Origin: Leptonema illini DSM 21528
Lineage (GTDB): Bacteria > Spirochaetota > Leptospiria > Leptospirales > Leptonemataceae
Direction: 5' to 3'
DNA length: 64,000 nucleotides
NCBI RefSeq assembly: GCF_000243335.1
Contig: NZ_JH597773.1
Span: 1,601,980 to 1,665,979, forward strand
Part shown: piece by piece, positions 36,834-44,872 of the stretch
How positions within the stretch are numbered: position 1 is the first letter of the stretch
How the letters are laid out: each line of letters opens with the position of its first letter
The notes under the pieces: generated by a model
What the model saw: only the letters and a program-made list of their open reading frames with translations
The model's database searches: none
Told to the model about the DNA's origin: nothing
Program-made: the position numbers and the translations under genes

Positions 36834-37346
36834 ATGATTGTCTCCTTCGGTCAGGCAAAGAAGCATGGCAGTATGCAAAGACCATCCGTCACGGGCAGCA
36901 CTTTAAAGCGAATAACCGCTACTCCTATTTTTCAGGATTTCAAGAGATTTCTGCTGCGTGGAAACGTCATCGATCTCGCCGTCGGTATCATGATCGGCGC
37001 CGCCTTCGGAAAGATCGTCACCTCCCTCATTGCCGACATCCTGATGCCGCCTCTCGGACTTCTCATAGGTAACGTTGATTTCAAGGATTTAAAGATCGTT
37101 ATCGGTGGAAGCGAGACCGAACCGGTAACGCTGAACTACGGTCTATTTATTCAAAATGTGTTCGAATTTCTCATCATCGCCTTTGCTCTTTTTCTGATCA
37201 TAAGATTCAGCGAGCGTTTGAAACGACTCTCGGCTCAGTCAGAAGCTGCTCCGTCCGTTCCGGCCGATATTCAACTACTGACTGAGATCCGGGATCTGCT
37301 GAAGGGTGAATCCGGGAGCGGAAAAAAGGGAGGTAGAAGAGAATAA
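36834..37346 (+). CDS. mscL: Large-conductance mechanosensitive channel MscL
   Basis: An inner-membrane homopentameric channel that opens under membrane tension during osmotic downshock. The core FKRFLLRGNVIDLAVGIMIG near residue 38-58 is the first transmembrane helix with the pore-lining residues. The second helix (YGLFIQNVFEFLIIAFALFLI) is near 100-122 and the cytoplasmic helix bundle ends the protein. At 170 residues it is longer than usual (about 130-150). The extra N-terminal 25-35 residues are not typical, and the ATG at 36873 (residue 14) is an alternative start. Neither has a clear ribosome-binding site. Confidence 0.92.
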   Translation: MIVSFGQAKKHGSMQRPSVTGSTLKRITATPIFQDFKRFLLRGNVIDLAVGIMIGAAFGKIVTSLIADILMPPLGLLIGNVDFKDLKIVIGGSETEPVTLNYGLFIQNVFEFLIIAFALFLIIRFSERLKRLSAQSEAAPSVPADIQLLTEIRDLLKGESGSGKKGGRRE

Positions 37347-37456
37347 CTCATCTTCGCCGTTCATAGAGAGATAATCCTCTGTTTTTGCTTGATCCCCATC
37401 CCCCTGAACGACCTCTGGTCGTGACCGGTGCAAGAATTCAAACCGGGGAGAACGAT

Positions 37457-38866
37457 ATGGGCGACGTTACAGGCTTTCTTAAATTCAGACGCAAAGATTC
37501 CGGCTACAGACCGATCGAAGAGCGTGTTCACGACTACAACGAGGTGGAGAACGATCTGCCGAACGACGAACGTCATGAGCAGCTCGGCCGGTGTATGGAT
37601 TGCGGCGTCCCCTTCTGTCACTGGGCGTGTCCGGTCAGCAACATCATGCCCGAATGGCAGGACTATGCCCATAAAGGCGAATGGAAGAAGGCATGGGAAT
37701 CGCTTCAGAGCACGAATAACTTCCCGGAAATCACGGGCCGCGTCTGCCCGGCGCCGTGCGAGGCCTCCTGTGTGCTCGGCCTGACCGATCAGCCGGTCAC
37801 CATCCGCGAAAACGAAAGAACGATTATTGAAAGGGCCTTTGAAGAAGGCTTTATCCAGCCGCAGCCGCCGCAGAAGCGCACAGGCAAAAAGGTCGCCGTC
37901 ATCGGATCGGGCCCGGCCGGCCTTGCCGCCGCCGATCTTCTCAACAGAGCGGGCCATACGGTCACCGTATTTGAAGCCGAAGAGCGAGCAGGCGGATACA
38001 TGCGTTTTGGCATCCCCGACTTCAAGCTGAAGAAGTCCGTCATCGATCGACGCCTTGCGCTCTTTCAGGAAGAAGGGATCGAGATCCGATGTGGCGTGCT
38101 TGTCGGGCGCGACATTACGGTAGAACAGTTGAAAAGCGAATATCATGCGGTCTGTCTGGCCGTCGGTGCGCGTCAACCTCGTGATCTGACGGTTCCCGGA
38201 CGCGAGCTGAAAGGCGTCTATTTCGCCATGCAGCTACTCAAACAGCAAAACCAGCTTGTGCACGGAGAAGTCATTCCGCCCGAAGAGCTGATCGAGATCG
38301 AAGGGAAAAACGTCCTTGTCATCGGCGGCGGCGACACGGGGTCGGACTGCGTCGGCACATCGAATCGTCGCGGCGCGAAATCCATACGTCAGATCGAGCT
38401 TCTGCCGCAACCTCCGGCAGAGCGCAGCGAGCAGACGCCGTGGCCGCTCTGGCCGAACATGCTTCGCACATCCAGCTCTCATAAAGAGGGTTGCGAACGT
38501 CAGTGGAGCGTTCTTACGAAAGAGATCATCGGCGAAAACGGCGTCGTGAAGAAAGTGAAATGCGTCGAGCTCTCCTGGCAGGGCGGCAAGATGAACGAGG
38601 TCGCCGGAACGGAATTCGAGCTTGAGGTTGATCTGATCTTTCTTGCAATGGGATTCGTGCATCCGGTACGTAACGGACTGTTAACCGACCTCGGCGTCGC
38701 CTACGATGCACGCGGCAACATTCAGGTCGACGGCAACTACCAGACCAGCGTGCCCGGATTCTTCGCCGCCGGCGATGCCACCCGCGGACCTTCGCTTGTC
38801 GTTCATGCCATCAATCTCGGACGGCAGGCGGCTCTTGCCATCGACAGGTATCTGACGGCGAAGTAA
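37457..38866 (+). CDS. gltD: Glutamate synthase small subunit (NADPH, GltD)
   Basis: This subunit takes electrons from NADPH via FAD and [4Fe-4S] clusters for glutamate synthase. The ATG at 37457 follows GGGGAG by 6 bases and gives MGDVTGFLKFRRKD, the usual GltD start, for 469 residues; a TTG at 37385 is rejected. The N-terminal cysteines (CMDCGVPFCHWACPVSN near 48 and CPAPCEASC near 98) bind two iron-sulfur clusters. VAVIGSGPAGLAAADLL near 147 binds FAD, and NVLVIGGGDTGSD near 286 the NADPH. The large subunit gltB is not next to it. A strong terminator follows. Confidence 0.94.
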   Translation: MGDVTGFLKFRRKDSGYRPIEERVHDYNEVENDLPNDERHEQLGRCMDCGVPFCHWACPVSNIMPEWQDYAHKGEWKKAWESLQSTNNFPEITGRVCPAPCEASCVLGLTDQPVTIRENERTIIERAFEEGFIQPQPPQKRTGKKVAVIGSGPAGLAAADLLNRAGHTVTVFEAEERAGGYMRFGIPDFKLKKSVIDRRLALFQEEGIEIRCGVLVGRDITVEQLKSEYHAVCLAVGARQPRDLTVPGRELKGVYFAMQLLKQQNQLVHGEVIPPEELIEIEGKNVLVIGGGDTGSDCVGTSNRRGAKSIRQIELLPQPPAERSEQTPWPLWPNMLRTSSSHKEGCERQWSVLTKEIIGENGVVKKVKCVELSWQGGKMNEVAGTEFELEVDLIFLAMGFVHPVRNGLLTDLGVAYDARGNIQVDGNYQTSVPGFFAAGDATRGPSLVVHAINLGRQAALAIDRYLTAK

Positions 38867-38892
38867 TCTCTGACCTGAGAGGGATCACAGAT

Positions 38893-38919
38893 AACCCGGA
38901 CGCTACGTCCGGGTTTTTT
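38893..38919 (+). terminator. Rho-independent terminator of gltD
   Basis: AACCCGGACG (38893-38902), loop CTA and CGTCCGGGTT (38906-38915) form a 10-bp perfect stem ending in a run of six T. It starts 27 bases after the gltD stop and ends 15 bases before the convergent SRPBCC stop. Confidence 0.9.
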
Positions 38920-38933
38920 ATTGCGGGCGTCGG

Positions 38934-39395
38934 CTACGCCTCGCAGTTCTGCTTCAAGGTCGCAAGGGCCTGTGGCCAGACCCGCTCGAAAAACTCTACG
39001 TGCTGCTCATCCATATCGGTTTCGATTCGCAGCTCCGTGCCTTCGGAGTGCTTTTCGAAATAGTAGTTTTCCTCAGCGCCGGCCCATGGCTTCACCTTTT
39101 CGCTCGTCGTATCCTCGACTCCGTTCGCGATCATGCCGAGGTGCTCGATCTTCACGTGTAAATGTGGGACCGCCTCTTTAATGCGACTGACCATTCCGCC
39201 TTCGCTGCCTTCATTGCCTTCTGAGGGAAAGGGAGCCAGGAAGAGCATCTTTGCTCCGGTCTTCCACTCTCCTCTGAAAAACGACCCTTCTGAAAACACT
39301 CGAGTCCAGCTGCGATAGCCGGTGTCGCCCAGCATCGATTCCCAGACCTTTTCTACCGGTGCCTTGATGACGATATCGAAATGCAAACGCTTCAT
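38934..39395 (-). CDS. SRPBCC (AHSA1/START-like) protein
   Basis: A 153-residue single-domain protein of the SRPBCC superfamily. It starts with the typical DIVIKAPVEKVWESML, followed by SWTRVFSEGS, then GMVSRIKEAVPHLHVKIEH and ends in ELRIETDMDEQHVEFFERVWPQALATLKQ. The fold has a hydrophobic pocket, but no catalytic residue identifies a reaction. It is alone, convergent with gltD. The start is preceded by GGGAGGC on the minus strand, a good ribosome-binding site. Confidence 0.88.
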   Translation of the reverse strand: MKRLHFDIVIKAPVEKVWESMLGDTGYRSWTRVFSEGSFFRGEWKTGAKMLFLAPFPSEGNEGSEGGMVSRIKEAVPHLHVKIEHLGMIANGVEDTTSEKVKPWAGAEENYYFEKHSEGTELRIETDMDEQHVEFFERVWPQALATLKQNCEA

Positions 39396-39561
39396 AATGC
39401 CTCCCGTGAAATGAACTGATGATTTTTACAGAAACAAATCAGGGAGTAAAGAAACGGCTATTGAATTTGTTTAAAGCAGGGAAACCACGGTGACACGGAG
39501 GAAAGCCAGAACGACCACCGTTTGTATGATCGAGCGAACAGGCTCACTTGATTTCTTGAGA

Positions 39562-40200
39562 TTATTTCCGCACAACGCGAAACGGTGGCGTGTAGAGGGC
39601 GGGATCAAAGCCGGTAATCGCAGGATCATTGGGGATTAATTGGACAAGTGAAACAGTCGAATTAACATATCCGCACATTCCCGTTTCTGTATCGCGATAA
39701 GAATAAACTGTCGCTTGAACTGTTGCAGGCTTATCTGAAATATAATAAAATCCCTTATCAGTCTTATATATTGACTTTGCAGATGTCTCGGAGCCCTGAA
39801 TATAGCGGGTGCCGTTACAGTTTTCAGATCGGTAAACGATCGGCATCGAGCGATACGCATGTTCAATTTCAAGACCTGAAGTAGCCCCCATGCCGAGCAT
39901 CACATTTACGCGATACCCTGTCCCGGTCAGGAACCCAACGGGCGTAACATCGGCCAGCTTCACGTCGTTCGAGTCCAGGACCTCATACTGAGGAATGGAT
40001 TCTATGGCTGCCTTCAGTGCAGCAAAGTTCTCGTTGATCTTTGCCGAAGAGATCACCTCTCCGCTCTGAAACGAGGTCATCGTCGATACTGTAACGGCAA
40101 GAAGCGCCGTCCCGAAGAATCCCAGGGCAAGCCCGGCGCCACCGTAGAGGCCCTTGAAAAACCACGAGCGATGTTCTTTCTTTGCTTTGTTACGTTCCAT
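39562..40200 (-). CDS. Exported or membrane-anchored protein of unknown function
   Basis: A 212-residue protein with one N-terminal hydrophobic helix (GLYGGAGLALGFFGTALLAVTV, residues 18-39) after a basic stretch, so probably a signal anchor. Residues 48-68 (SGEVISSAKINENFAALKAAI) resemble a motif often found in collagen-like or tail-fibre-type proteins. The rest has four cysteines and a beta-rich look. I recognise no family. It is preceded by a 268-base intergenic region with repeat elements. Confidence 0.75.
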   Translation of the reverse strand: MERNKAKKEHRSWFFKGLYGGAGLALGFFGTALLAVTVSTMTSFQSGEVISSAKINENFAALKAAIESIPQYEVLDSNDVKLADVTPVGFLTGTGYRVNVMLGMGATSGLEIEHAYRSMPIVYRSENCNGTRYIQGSETSAKSIYKTDKGFYYISDKPATVQATVYSYRDTETGMCGYVNSTVSLVQLIPNDPAITGFDPALYTPPFRVVRK

Positions 40201-40468
40201 AGCGGTGTCATCTGCTCTATACGGAAATTGAATGCTGTCAATCCAAACTCAGCGGCGAGCAAGAGGGAAAAAAGGGCGCAACGGCGATGAACGGATAAGG
40301 CCGGGGAGCCGGGGGCAGAAAGCCAGGAAAAATAAGCCTCAGAGGACACCGAGATCGCGGAGGAACCTTTCGAGTACTTCGCTCTTGTCGGTGACTAAAA
40401 CTCTTCGTTTCCGAGAGTCTGTAAAACCCTTCTGAGCAGAGGCCCTATGAGAAGCCCCTTGCTGCTAT
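40201..40468. other. Intergenic stretch with CCTCAGAGGACAC-type repeat
   Basis: No gene is seen. At about 40339-40370 lies CCTCAGAGGACACCGAGATCG, nearly identical to 42192-42217 near the IS110 element. It is one of the dispersed repeat copies in this part of the window. Confidence 0.4.
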
Positions 40469-41278
40469 CTATTTAAACATCGCATGTCGGAATGCCTCGT
40501 CAGACGTGATATTCTTTTCAATGAAAAATATGCCTGCCGGGCTATCACTCTGCACTCCGGACTCTGCGTTTCTTCGAGCCTGCTCTCTTGTGATTTTTGA
40601 GTAGTACCCGTTCGCATAGTAAAGCCCGTTTTTATCTGCCTTTTTATAGAGATTACCGTAGTAATCGACGATTTCAGGCGCGAATCCAGGACCGGTTATT
40701 TTACGAACGGTTCTATCAGAGTTCTCCCAGTAATAGGCAGATGGCTCGTGAAGCTGAATCCGATCATCGTAAACAGTCAACTCGCCGACGATGCGTCCCG
40801 TACAAGGAACATCTGGAGTCTCGCAGTAATCGGAATACCAGACAGGAGCGACATACGCTGAGTCGACCAGAATCGCCTCAAACGAACTTCCGCATGAATT
40901 ACCGCCGCACAGCATATTTCCAATGAACTCTTGCCGCTCAAGGTGGATGATTCTTTGAGCATTCAGCATGCGGTTCTGAAATACGTAGCCACCGAAGATC
41001 CAGCAGTCGAACCTTGAACTTCTGAACCAGTGAGCCGTAGTTCCTTCGATCGTATCTGTCTTGTCGCTGACTCCGGACACGGCGACGATCTGCCCGAAGA
41101 CAAAGGCTGAGATCTTCCTGCCCGAAACGGACGGAGTAGCTCTGCAGTTCAACGATGTTGCAGTAACGATAACTGCCTTTTCCGTCTCGGATTCAGCGGA
41201 AAGCGAGCATTGCTGCACGACCATTGCGCCAAACAGCAACAGCAGTCCCTTCAAAAGAACCCTCACGATCATTCTCAA
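40469..41278 (-). CDS. SH3-like exported protein, putative lipoprotein
   Basis: A 269-residue protein with an N-terminal hydrophobic stretch (VLLKGLLLLFGAMVVQQC, Cys near residue 24, a plausible spirochaetal lipobox). Residues 36-98 (IVTATSLNCRATPSVSGRKI through IVAVSGVSDKTDTI to WFRSSRFDCWIFGGYV) are an SH3-like domain of the bacterial SH3b class, found in many Leptospira surface proteins. The C-terminal 150 residues are of unknown fold. It overlaps the upstream lipoprotein gene by 4 bases, so they form a pair. Confidence 0.78.
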   Translation of the reverse strand: MRMIVRVLLKGLLLLFGAMVVQQCSLSAESETEKAVIVTATSLNCRATPSVSGRKISAFVFGQIVAVSGVSDKTDTIEGTTAHWFRSSRFDCWIFGGYVFQNRMLNAQRIIHLERQEFIGNMLCGGNSCGSSFEAILVDSAYVAPVWYSDYCETPDVPCTGRIVGELTVYDDRIQLHEPSAYYWENSDRTVRKITGPGFAPEIVDYYGNLYKKADKNGLYYANGYYSKITREQARRNAESGVQSDSPAGIFFIEKNITSDEAFRHAMFK

Positions 41279-41982
41279 TCTCCACAGTAGACGTCGGGGT
41301 CATGAAGGCTGTGCAGCTTTCCTTCGATAATCTGTCTCAGGCCTTCCGGCGTATCCTTTACAATGGCCTCTCCCGAAACATTGTGATTCTCCAATACGAC
41401 GCTCTGAAAATCGAAGCTGTAAGGGCACCGAAAGAGCACCTCGTTACCCGAACGCTCCAGTTTCCAGGGAAAGGATACTCTCGTGACCTCCTCAGTGACG
41501 ACACTTCCCTGAATGATATTACAGTTCGGACCTGACACATTGATCGTAGTCGTGCTACAGTAGCCCTGGATCAACCTTCCGCCCTTGAGAAACTTCTCAA
41601 GCCTCTCTGAGATACAGAATCGTTGCTTATCAGGCCCGAAGAGAAAGAGTTTGCTGCCCTGCTTCAAGCACTGCTCCGTTTCCTGTATAGCGGAGGGAAG
41701 CGTCGAGACAGCAGCCGGTGATACAAACCCCTCCACATCTTTTCCGTCCACCTGTGCAACAACGAGCTGAAGCGCCGTGTTGTCTTTGTTCTCTCTGGCG
41801 GATACAACCTGAATTCGATCACCCTGATGAAGGACGGCGATAGCCTCGGATTTTGGCTGCGCATCTTTCAGGAGCGGAACCTCGGGAGCGAGGACGATTC
41901 CGGGTTCGGATTTCCCTTTACATGATGCAGTAATCAGAACAAGGGCAGCAAGCAGGACACGCAAGAATGTGGTTCTTTTCAT
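41275..41982 (-). CDS. SH3-like lipoprotein, paired with next gene
   Basis: A 235-residue lipoprotein. The N-terminus MKRTTFLRVLLAALVLITASC has the lipobox ITASC (Cys21). The mature N-terminal 65 residues (GIVLAPEVPLLKDAQPKSEAI, ending in DVEGFVSPAAV) look like an SH3b domain. The rest contains several cysteines and a WKLERSGNEVLF segment that is unrecognised. The stop overlaps the start of the second SH3-like gene by 4 bases (ATGA). Both probably sit on the periplasmic or outer-membrane surface. The roles are unknown. Confidence 0.8.
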   Translation of the reverse strand: MKRTTFLRVLLAALVLITASCKGKSEPGIVLAPEVPLLKDAQPKSEAIAVLHQGDRIQVVSARENKDNTALQLVVAQVDGKDVEGFVSPAAVSTLPSAIQETEQCLKQGSKLFLFGPDKQRFCISERLEKFLKGGRLIQGYCSTTTINVSGPNCNIIQGSVVTEEVTRVSFPWKLERSGNEVLFRCPYSFDFQSVVLENHNVSGEAIVKDTPEGLRQIIEGKLHSLHDPDVYCGD

Positions 41983-42189
41983 CTTGTGGAACTCCTGACT
42001 GGCGGCATTATTCCGGCGCTATTGCTCAATTCTCCGAGCATTGGCAGAAGATGGTGCCATCACGCCGGCTGCCTGTCAACAGGAAAAATAACCAACTATC
42101 TCGTGCGTAATCTGCGGGCCTTCTGGACATCGCTCGGATCCCTAAAATGCTCCGTGACGATGGAGCTGGCGGATTAAAGGTAAAGAATG

Positions 42190-42244
42190 AACCTCAGAGG
42201 ACACTGAGATAGCAGAGAATCGTTTTCTCCGTGCCTCCTATGTT
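42190..42244. repeat. Short inverted-repeat element, copy 1
   Basis: AACCTCAGAGGACACTGAG (42190-42208) and CTCCGTGCCTCCTATGTT (42227-42244) are imperfect inverted copies, enclosing a 55-bp element. The left part also recurs at 40341. Confidence 0.45.
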
Positions 42245-42299
42245 AAACGTATTTCCCGCTTTGCGCTGCGGTCGCTTTGAATACGAATCAAGAGGAATA

Positions 42300-42452
42300 A
42301 ACCACGGAGACACGGCGTAAAAACCAAGAAAACCAGAGTTCGATGGGCCGTTCTCTTACTCGTAACCGTAACTGTAACTGATATCGCCGAATAATAATGC
42401 TGCTCCTGACCAACTCCTCCGCTTTTCAAACCCTCTCCGTGTCTCCTATGTT
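42300..42452. repeat. MITE-like element with terminal inverted repeats
   Basis: AACCACGGAGACACGGCG (42300-42317) and the reverse complement of 42435-42452 (AACATAGGAGACACGGAG) match at 14 of 18 positions, bounding a 153-bp noncoding element. Similar ends are at 39480 and, inverted, at 43861. A small nonautonomous mobile element or a dispersed repeat is likely. Confidence 0.5.
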
Positions 42453-42515
42453 ACATGACCATAGTCAAGCCCCTCCCGCACTCCGACCCAATTTTTTTAA
42501 TCAGGCGATTCCTTT

Positions 42516-43598
42516 TCAAGCGGCTGCACTGTGCAGACCGTAGTATTTCAGTTTCTTCTTCAGATTGGCAGGGTCCGAATGCCGGTAAAACTCACCATTC
42601 CTGACCATGAGATACAGGATCTCGGTCATCTTTCGAGCTACTGCAACGATGGCCTTTTTCTTCCCTTTGATGGGGTACAGTCGCTGGTAAAAGGCACGCA
42701 GATCTCCGCCTTCGTTGGATCGGGTCAATGCCCATGCGGCCTGGATAATGACTCGCCGGATAGGCTTGCATCCCGTGTGAACGATATGTCCGTAATGCAC
42801 CATCGTTCCGGATATCTGGACCTTCGGCACCAGGCCCACAAAGAAGCCCACCTGTTTGGCGCTGGAAAATCTTTTCCCATCGCCGAGATAGCCGAGCAGA
42901 GCCAGCGCAAGAATAGGACCGACACCGGGCATCGACATGACAAGGGATGTATAATCCAGATTCTCTTTTAATGCGTCTCGAATCTGCTCTTCCAGCTCTT
43001 CGACTAACCCTTCCATGTGGTCGATGTCTCGCATCAGCCGGGAAGCCTCAGCCTGATAGAACTCTGGAAGTGATTCAAACGCTTCCTGTCTGTTTTCTCG
43101 TCGACTCAGATGGCTTCTTGTGAGATGAACAATTCCTGCTTCGACGAATACGGAATGGAGACGATTCTTACTCATGCTGATCATCTCGCTCCAGTGCGCC
43201 TGTTCGGTAGAGAGTCGACGGATTGCTTCCTGCTTCTCTGTCGGAATTTCCACGGTCGGCAACTCTTCCCGGGGATGGCGCTGCGCCAGCCGGGCCAGTT
43301 TCAGGGCGTCTTCTTTATCCGTCTTTTTCAAAGAGTCATAGATGACGGCAACATCGCCGGGATTCAACACGATCATGTCGCAGCCGATATTTTTAGCCAG
43401 CCGTCGAGCAATGCGAAAGGCCTGGCTACCGGCTTCCATAACGACGGTCTCGCCTTTTTTCAGCCATTTTTCAAGGGCTCGAAGTCCCTGATCATCTGTT
43501 TTCCCGGAAAACCGCTCAATTCGTTCGCCCGTAACCCGAACTGCTTCAAGGGTTCTTTTGCTCAGATCGATTCCGACTACCGGTTTGTTCGTATCCAT
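42516..43598 (-). CDS. IS110-family transposase
   Basis: A 360-residue DEDD-type recombinase of the IS110 family. The start at 43598 (MDTNKPVVGIDLSKRT) follows GAGAGG about 9 bases upstream; a frame to 43652 is rejected. The N-terminal DEDD domain has the Asp in VGIDLSK, the Glu in VVMEAGS and the Asp pair in KTDKEDALKLARL. The C-terminal transposase_20 domain (MPGVGPILALALLGYLGD through RRVIIQAAWALTRS) holds the catalytic Ser. Recent work on the family shows it uses a structured bridge RNA, here a candidate lies at 43700-43810 upstream. The element ends are not marked by inverted repeats, as is usual for IS110. Confidence 0.92.
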   Translation of the reverse strand: MDTNKPVVGIDLSKRTLEAVRVTGERIERFSGKTDDQGLRALEKWLKKGETVVMEAGSQAFRIARRLAKNIGCDMIVLNPGDVAVIYDSLKKTDKEDALKLARLAQRHPREELPTVEIPTEKQEAIRRLSTEQAHWSEMISMSKNRLHSVFVEAGIVHLTRSHLSRRENRQEAFESLPEFYQAEASRLMRDIDHMEGLVEELEEQIRDALKENLDYTSLVMSMPGVGPILALALLGYLGDGKRFSSAKQVGFFVGLVPKVQISGTMVHYGHIVHTGCKPIRRVIIQAAWALTRSNEGGDLRAFYQRLYPIKGKKKAIVAVARKMTEILYLMVRNGEFYRHSDPANLKKKLKYYGLHSAAA

Positions 43599-43699
43599 AC
43601 TCCAGCACCTCTCTTCATTCGTAGTAACGAAGGAGCAGGAAGGGCTTGACAAGCTCTGATTTGTACACCAGTCTCCTATTCGAGGTCACCCGAGCTTTC

Positions 43700-43810
43700 C
43701 TCTCGGCGCCTCATATGGAAGTTCGGTGGCCGGTTTAGGTTAATCTCCGTGCCGAGATCACAAGTCCCACTGCTCAGAACAACCTGCCACCGGCCTTCCA
43801 GCCCCGTCGA
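43700..43810 (-). ncRNA. Candidate IS110 bridge RNA region
   Basis: The noncoding DNA upstream of the transposase folds into long stems. Arm 43717-43736 and arm 43780-43799 are inverted copies that match at 16 of 20 positions, with a 43-base loop. A smaller hairpin (CCGAG/CTCGG, 43690-43705) lies toward the transposase. In IS110 elements a bridge RNA that pairs with donor and target DNA is encoded in the noncoding end 5' of the recombinase. This is a structural inference; exact ends and the loops are unknown. Confidence 0.4.
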
Positions 43811-43933
43811 ACTGGAAGTACATCAGAACTTTGCTTCGTCTACTTGCTTTTCATGGCCATCTCCGTGGTTAAACGGATTGCCGGCTTTCTCCGATCCCTC
43901 AGCGCCCTCTGAGGTTAACCACTCCTACAAACG

Positions 43934-43961
43934 AAAAAGGCCGCTCTTGCAAGCGGCCTTT
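43934..43961 (-). terminator. Rho-independent terminator of sucCD
   Basis: On the minus strand AAAGGCCGCT (43952-43961 inverted) pairs perfectly with AGCGGCCTTT (43936-43945 inverted) over a 6-base loop, followed by TTTTT. It lies 22 bases after the sucD stop. Confidence 0.88.
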
Positions 43962-43983
43962 CCATGAATCGTTCTGAATCAGA

Positions 43984-44859
43984 TCACTTCTTCAGAAGCT
44001 CTTTCATCGCCGTTCCGATGTCAGCCGGAGACTTCACGACCTTAACGCCCGCTTCGGTCATCGCCTTCATCTTGGATTCAGCCGTACCTTTGCCACCGGA
44101 GATGATGGCGCCGGCATGGCCCATACGACGTCCCGGAGGAGCCGTCTGACCGGCGATATAGCCGACCATGGGCTTCTTAACGTTTGCCTTAATCCATTCT
44201 GCAGCGTCTTCTTCGTCAGTACCACCGATCTCGCCGATCATGATGATACCTTCGGTTTCGGGGTCTTCATTGAGAAGCTTGATGGCCTCTTTATGCTTCG
44301 TGCCGATGACCGGGTCACCGCCGATACCGATACAGGTGGACTGACCGAGACCGACAAGCGTCAGCTGACCGACGGTTTCATAGGTCAGAGTTCCGGAACG
44401 GGAAACGACGCCGATCGATCCCTGCTTGTGAATAAAGCCGGGCATGATACCGACCTTCTGCATGCCGGGGCTGATAACGCCGGGGCAGTTCGGTCCGATC
44501 AGAGTCGTCTTTGAGTTCTTGAGAACCGTATACAGACGGGCCATATCACGTACGGGAATGCCCTCGGTGATACATACGGCCAGAGGAATCTCGCATCCTA
44601 CGGCTTCGAGGATGGCGTCGGCGGCAAAGGCCGGCGGCACGAAGATCACGGTGGCGTTTGCGCCTTCTTTCTCAACGGCGTCACGCAGCGTGTTGAAGAT
44701 AGGAACCTTGTTTTCCCATTTCTGTCCGCCTTTACCGGGCGTCACACCGCCGACGATCGTCGTGCCATATTCAAGCATCTGCGTCGTATGCAGCGTGCCT
44801 TCTTTACCGGTGATGCCCTGCACCACCAGTCGGGTATTTTTGTCTACGAGTACTGCCAT
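43984..44859 (-). CDS. sucD: Succinyl-CoA synthetase alpha subunit
   Basis: A 291-residue subunit of the TCA enzyme that converts succinyl-CoA to succinate and makes ATP or GTP. The N-terminal CoA-binding Rossmann domain includes [20 protein letters not shown] near residue 13. The phosphorylated His is in [10 protein letters not shown] near 249. [16 protein letters not shown] near 124 is conserved. It follows sucC by 13 bases in one operon, and the terminator at 43934 ends it. Confidence 0.97.
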   Translation of the reverse strand: MAVLVDKNTRLVVQGITGKEGTLHTTQMLEYGTTIVGGVTPGKGGQKWENKVPIFNTLRDAVEKEGANATVIFVPPAFAADAILEAVGCEIPLAVCITEGIPVRDMARLYTVLKNSKTTLIGPNCPGVISPGMQKVGIMPGFIHKQGSIGVVSRSGTLTYETVGQLTLVGLGQSTCIGIGGDPVIGTKHKEAIKLLNEDPETEGIIMIGEIGGTDEEDAAEWIKANVKKPMVGYIAGQTAPPGRRMGHAGAIISGGKGTAESKMKAMTEAGVKVVKSPADIGTAMKELLKK

Positions 44860-44872
44860 GTTCTTATACTCC

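Larger units (their letters stand above)
41983..42515. other. Intergenic stretch with MITE-like repeats
   Basis: A 533-base region without a plausible gene. It holds a 55-bp element (42190-42244) and a 153-bp element (42300-42452), both bounded by inverted copies of AACC/ACAGGAGACACGG-like ends, next to the IS110 transposase gene. The first 200 bases hold no obvious structure. Confidence 0.55.
43599..43983. other. Noncoding stretch between IS110 transposase and sucD
   Basis: A 385-base region without a gene. From 43599 to about 43850 it is probably the IS110 noncoding end (see bridge RNA). At 43861-43920 lie CTCCGTGGTTAAAC and CCTCTGAGGTTAACC, inverted relatives of the repeats at 42190-42320. 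At 43936-43961 is the sucD terminator. Confidence 0.6.

Noticed and set aside
37361..38176. 271-codon minus-strand frame opposite gltD
   Set aside because: Shadow of gltD, which has all expected cofactor motifs.
38866..38892. Possible TPP-riboswitch phrase (CTGAGA) after gltD
   Set aside because: The rest of the THI box is missing and no thiamine gene follows.
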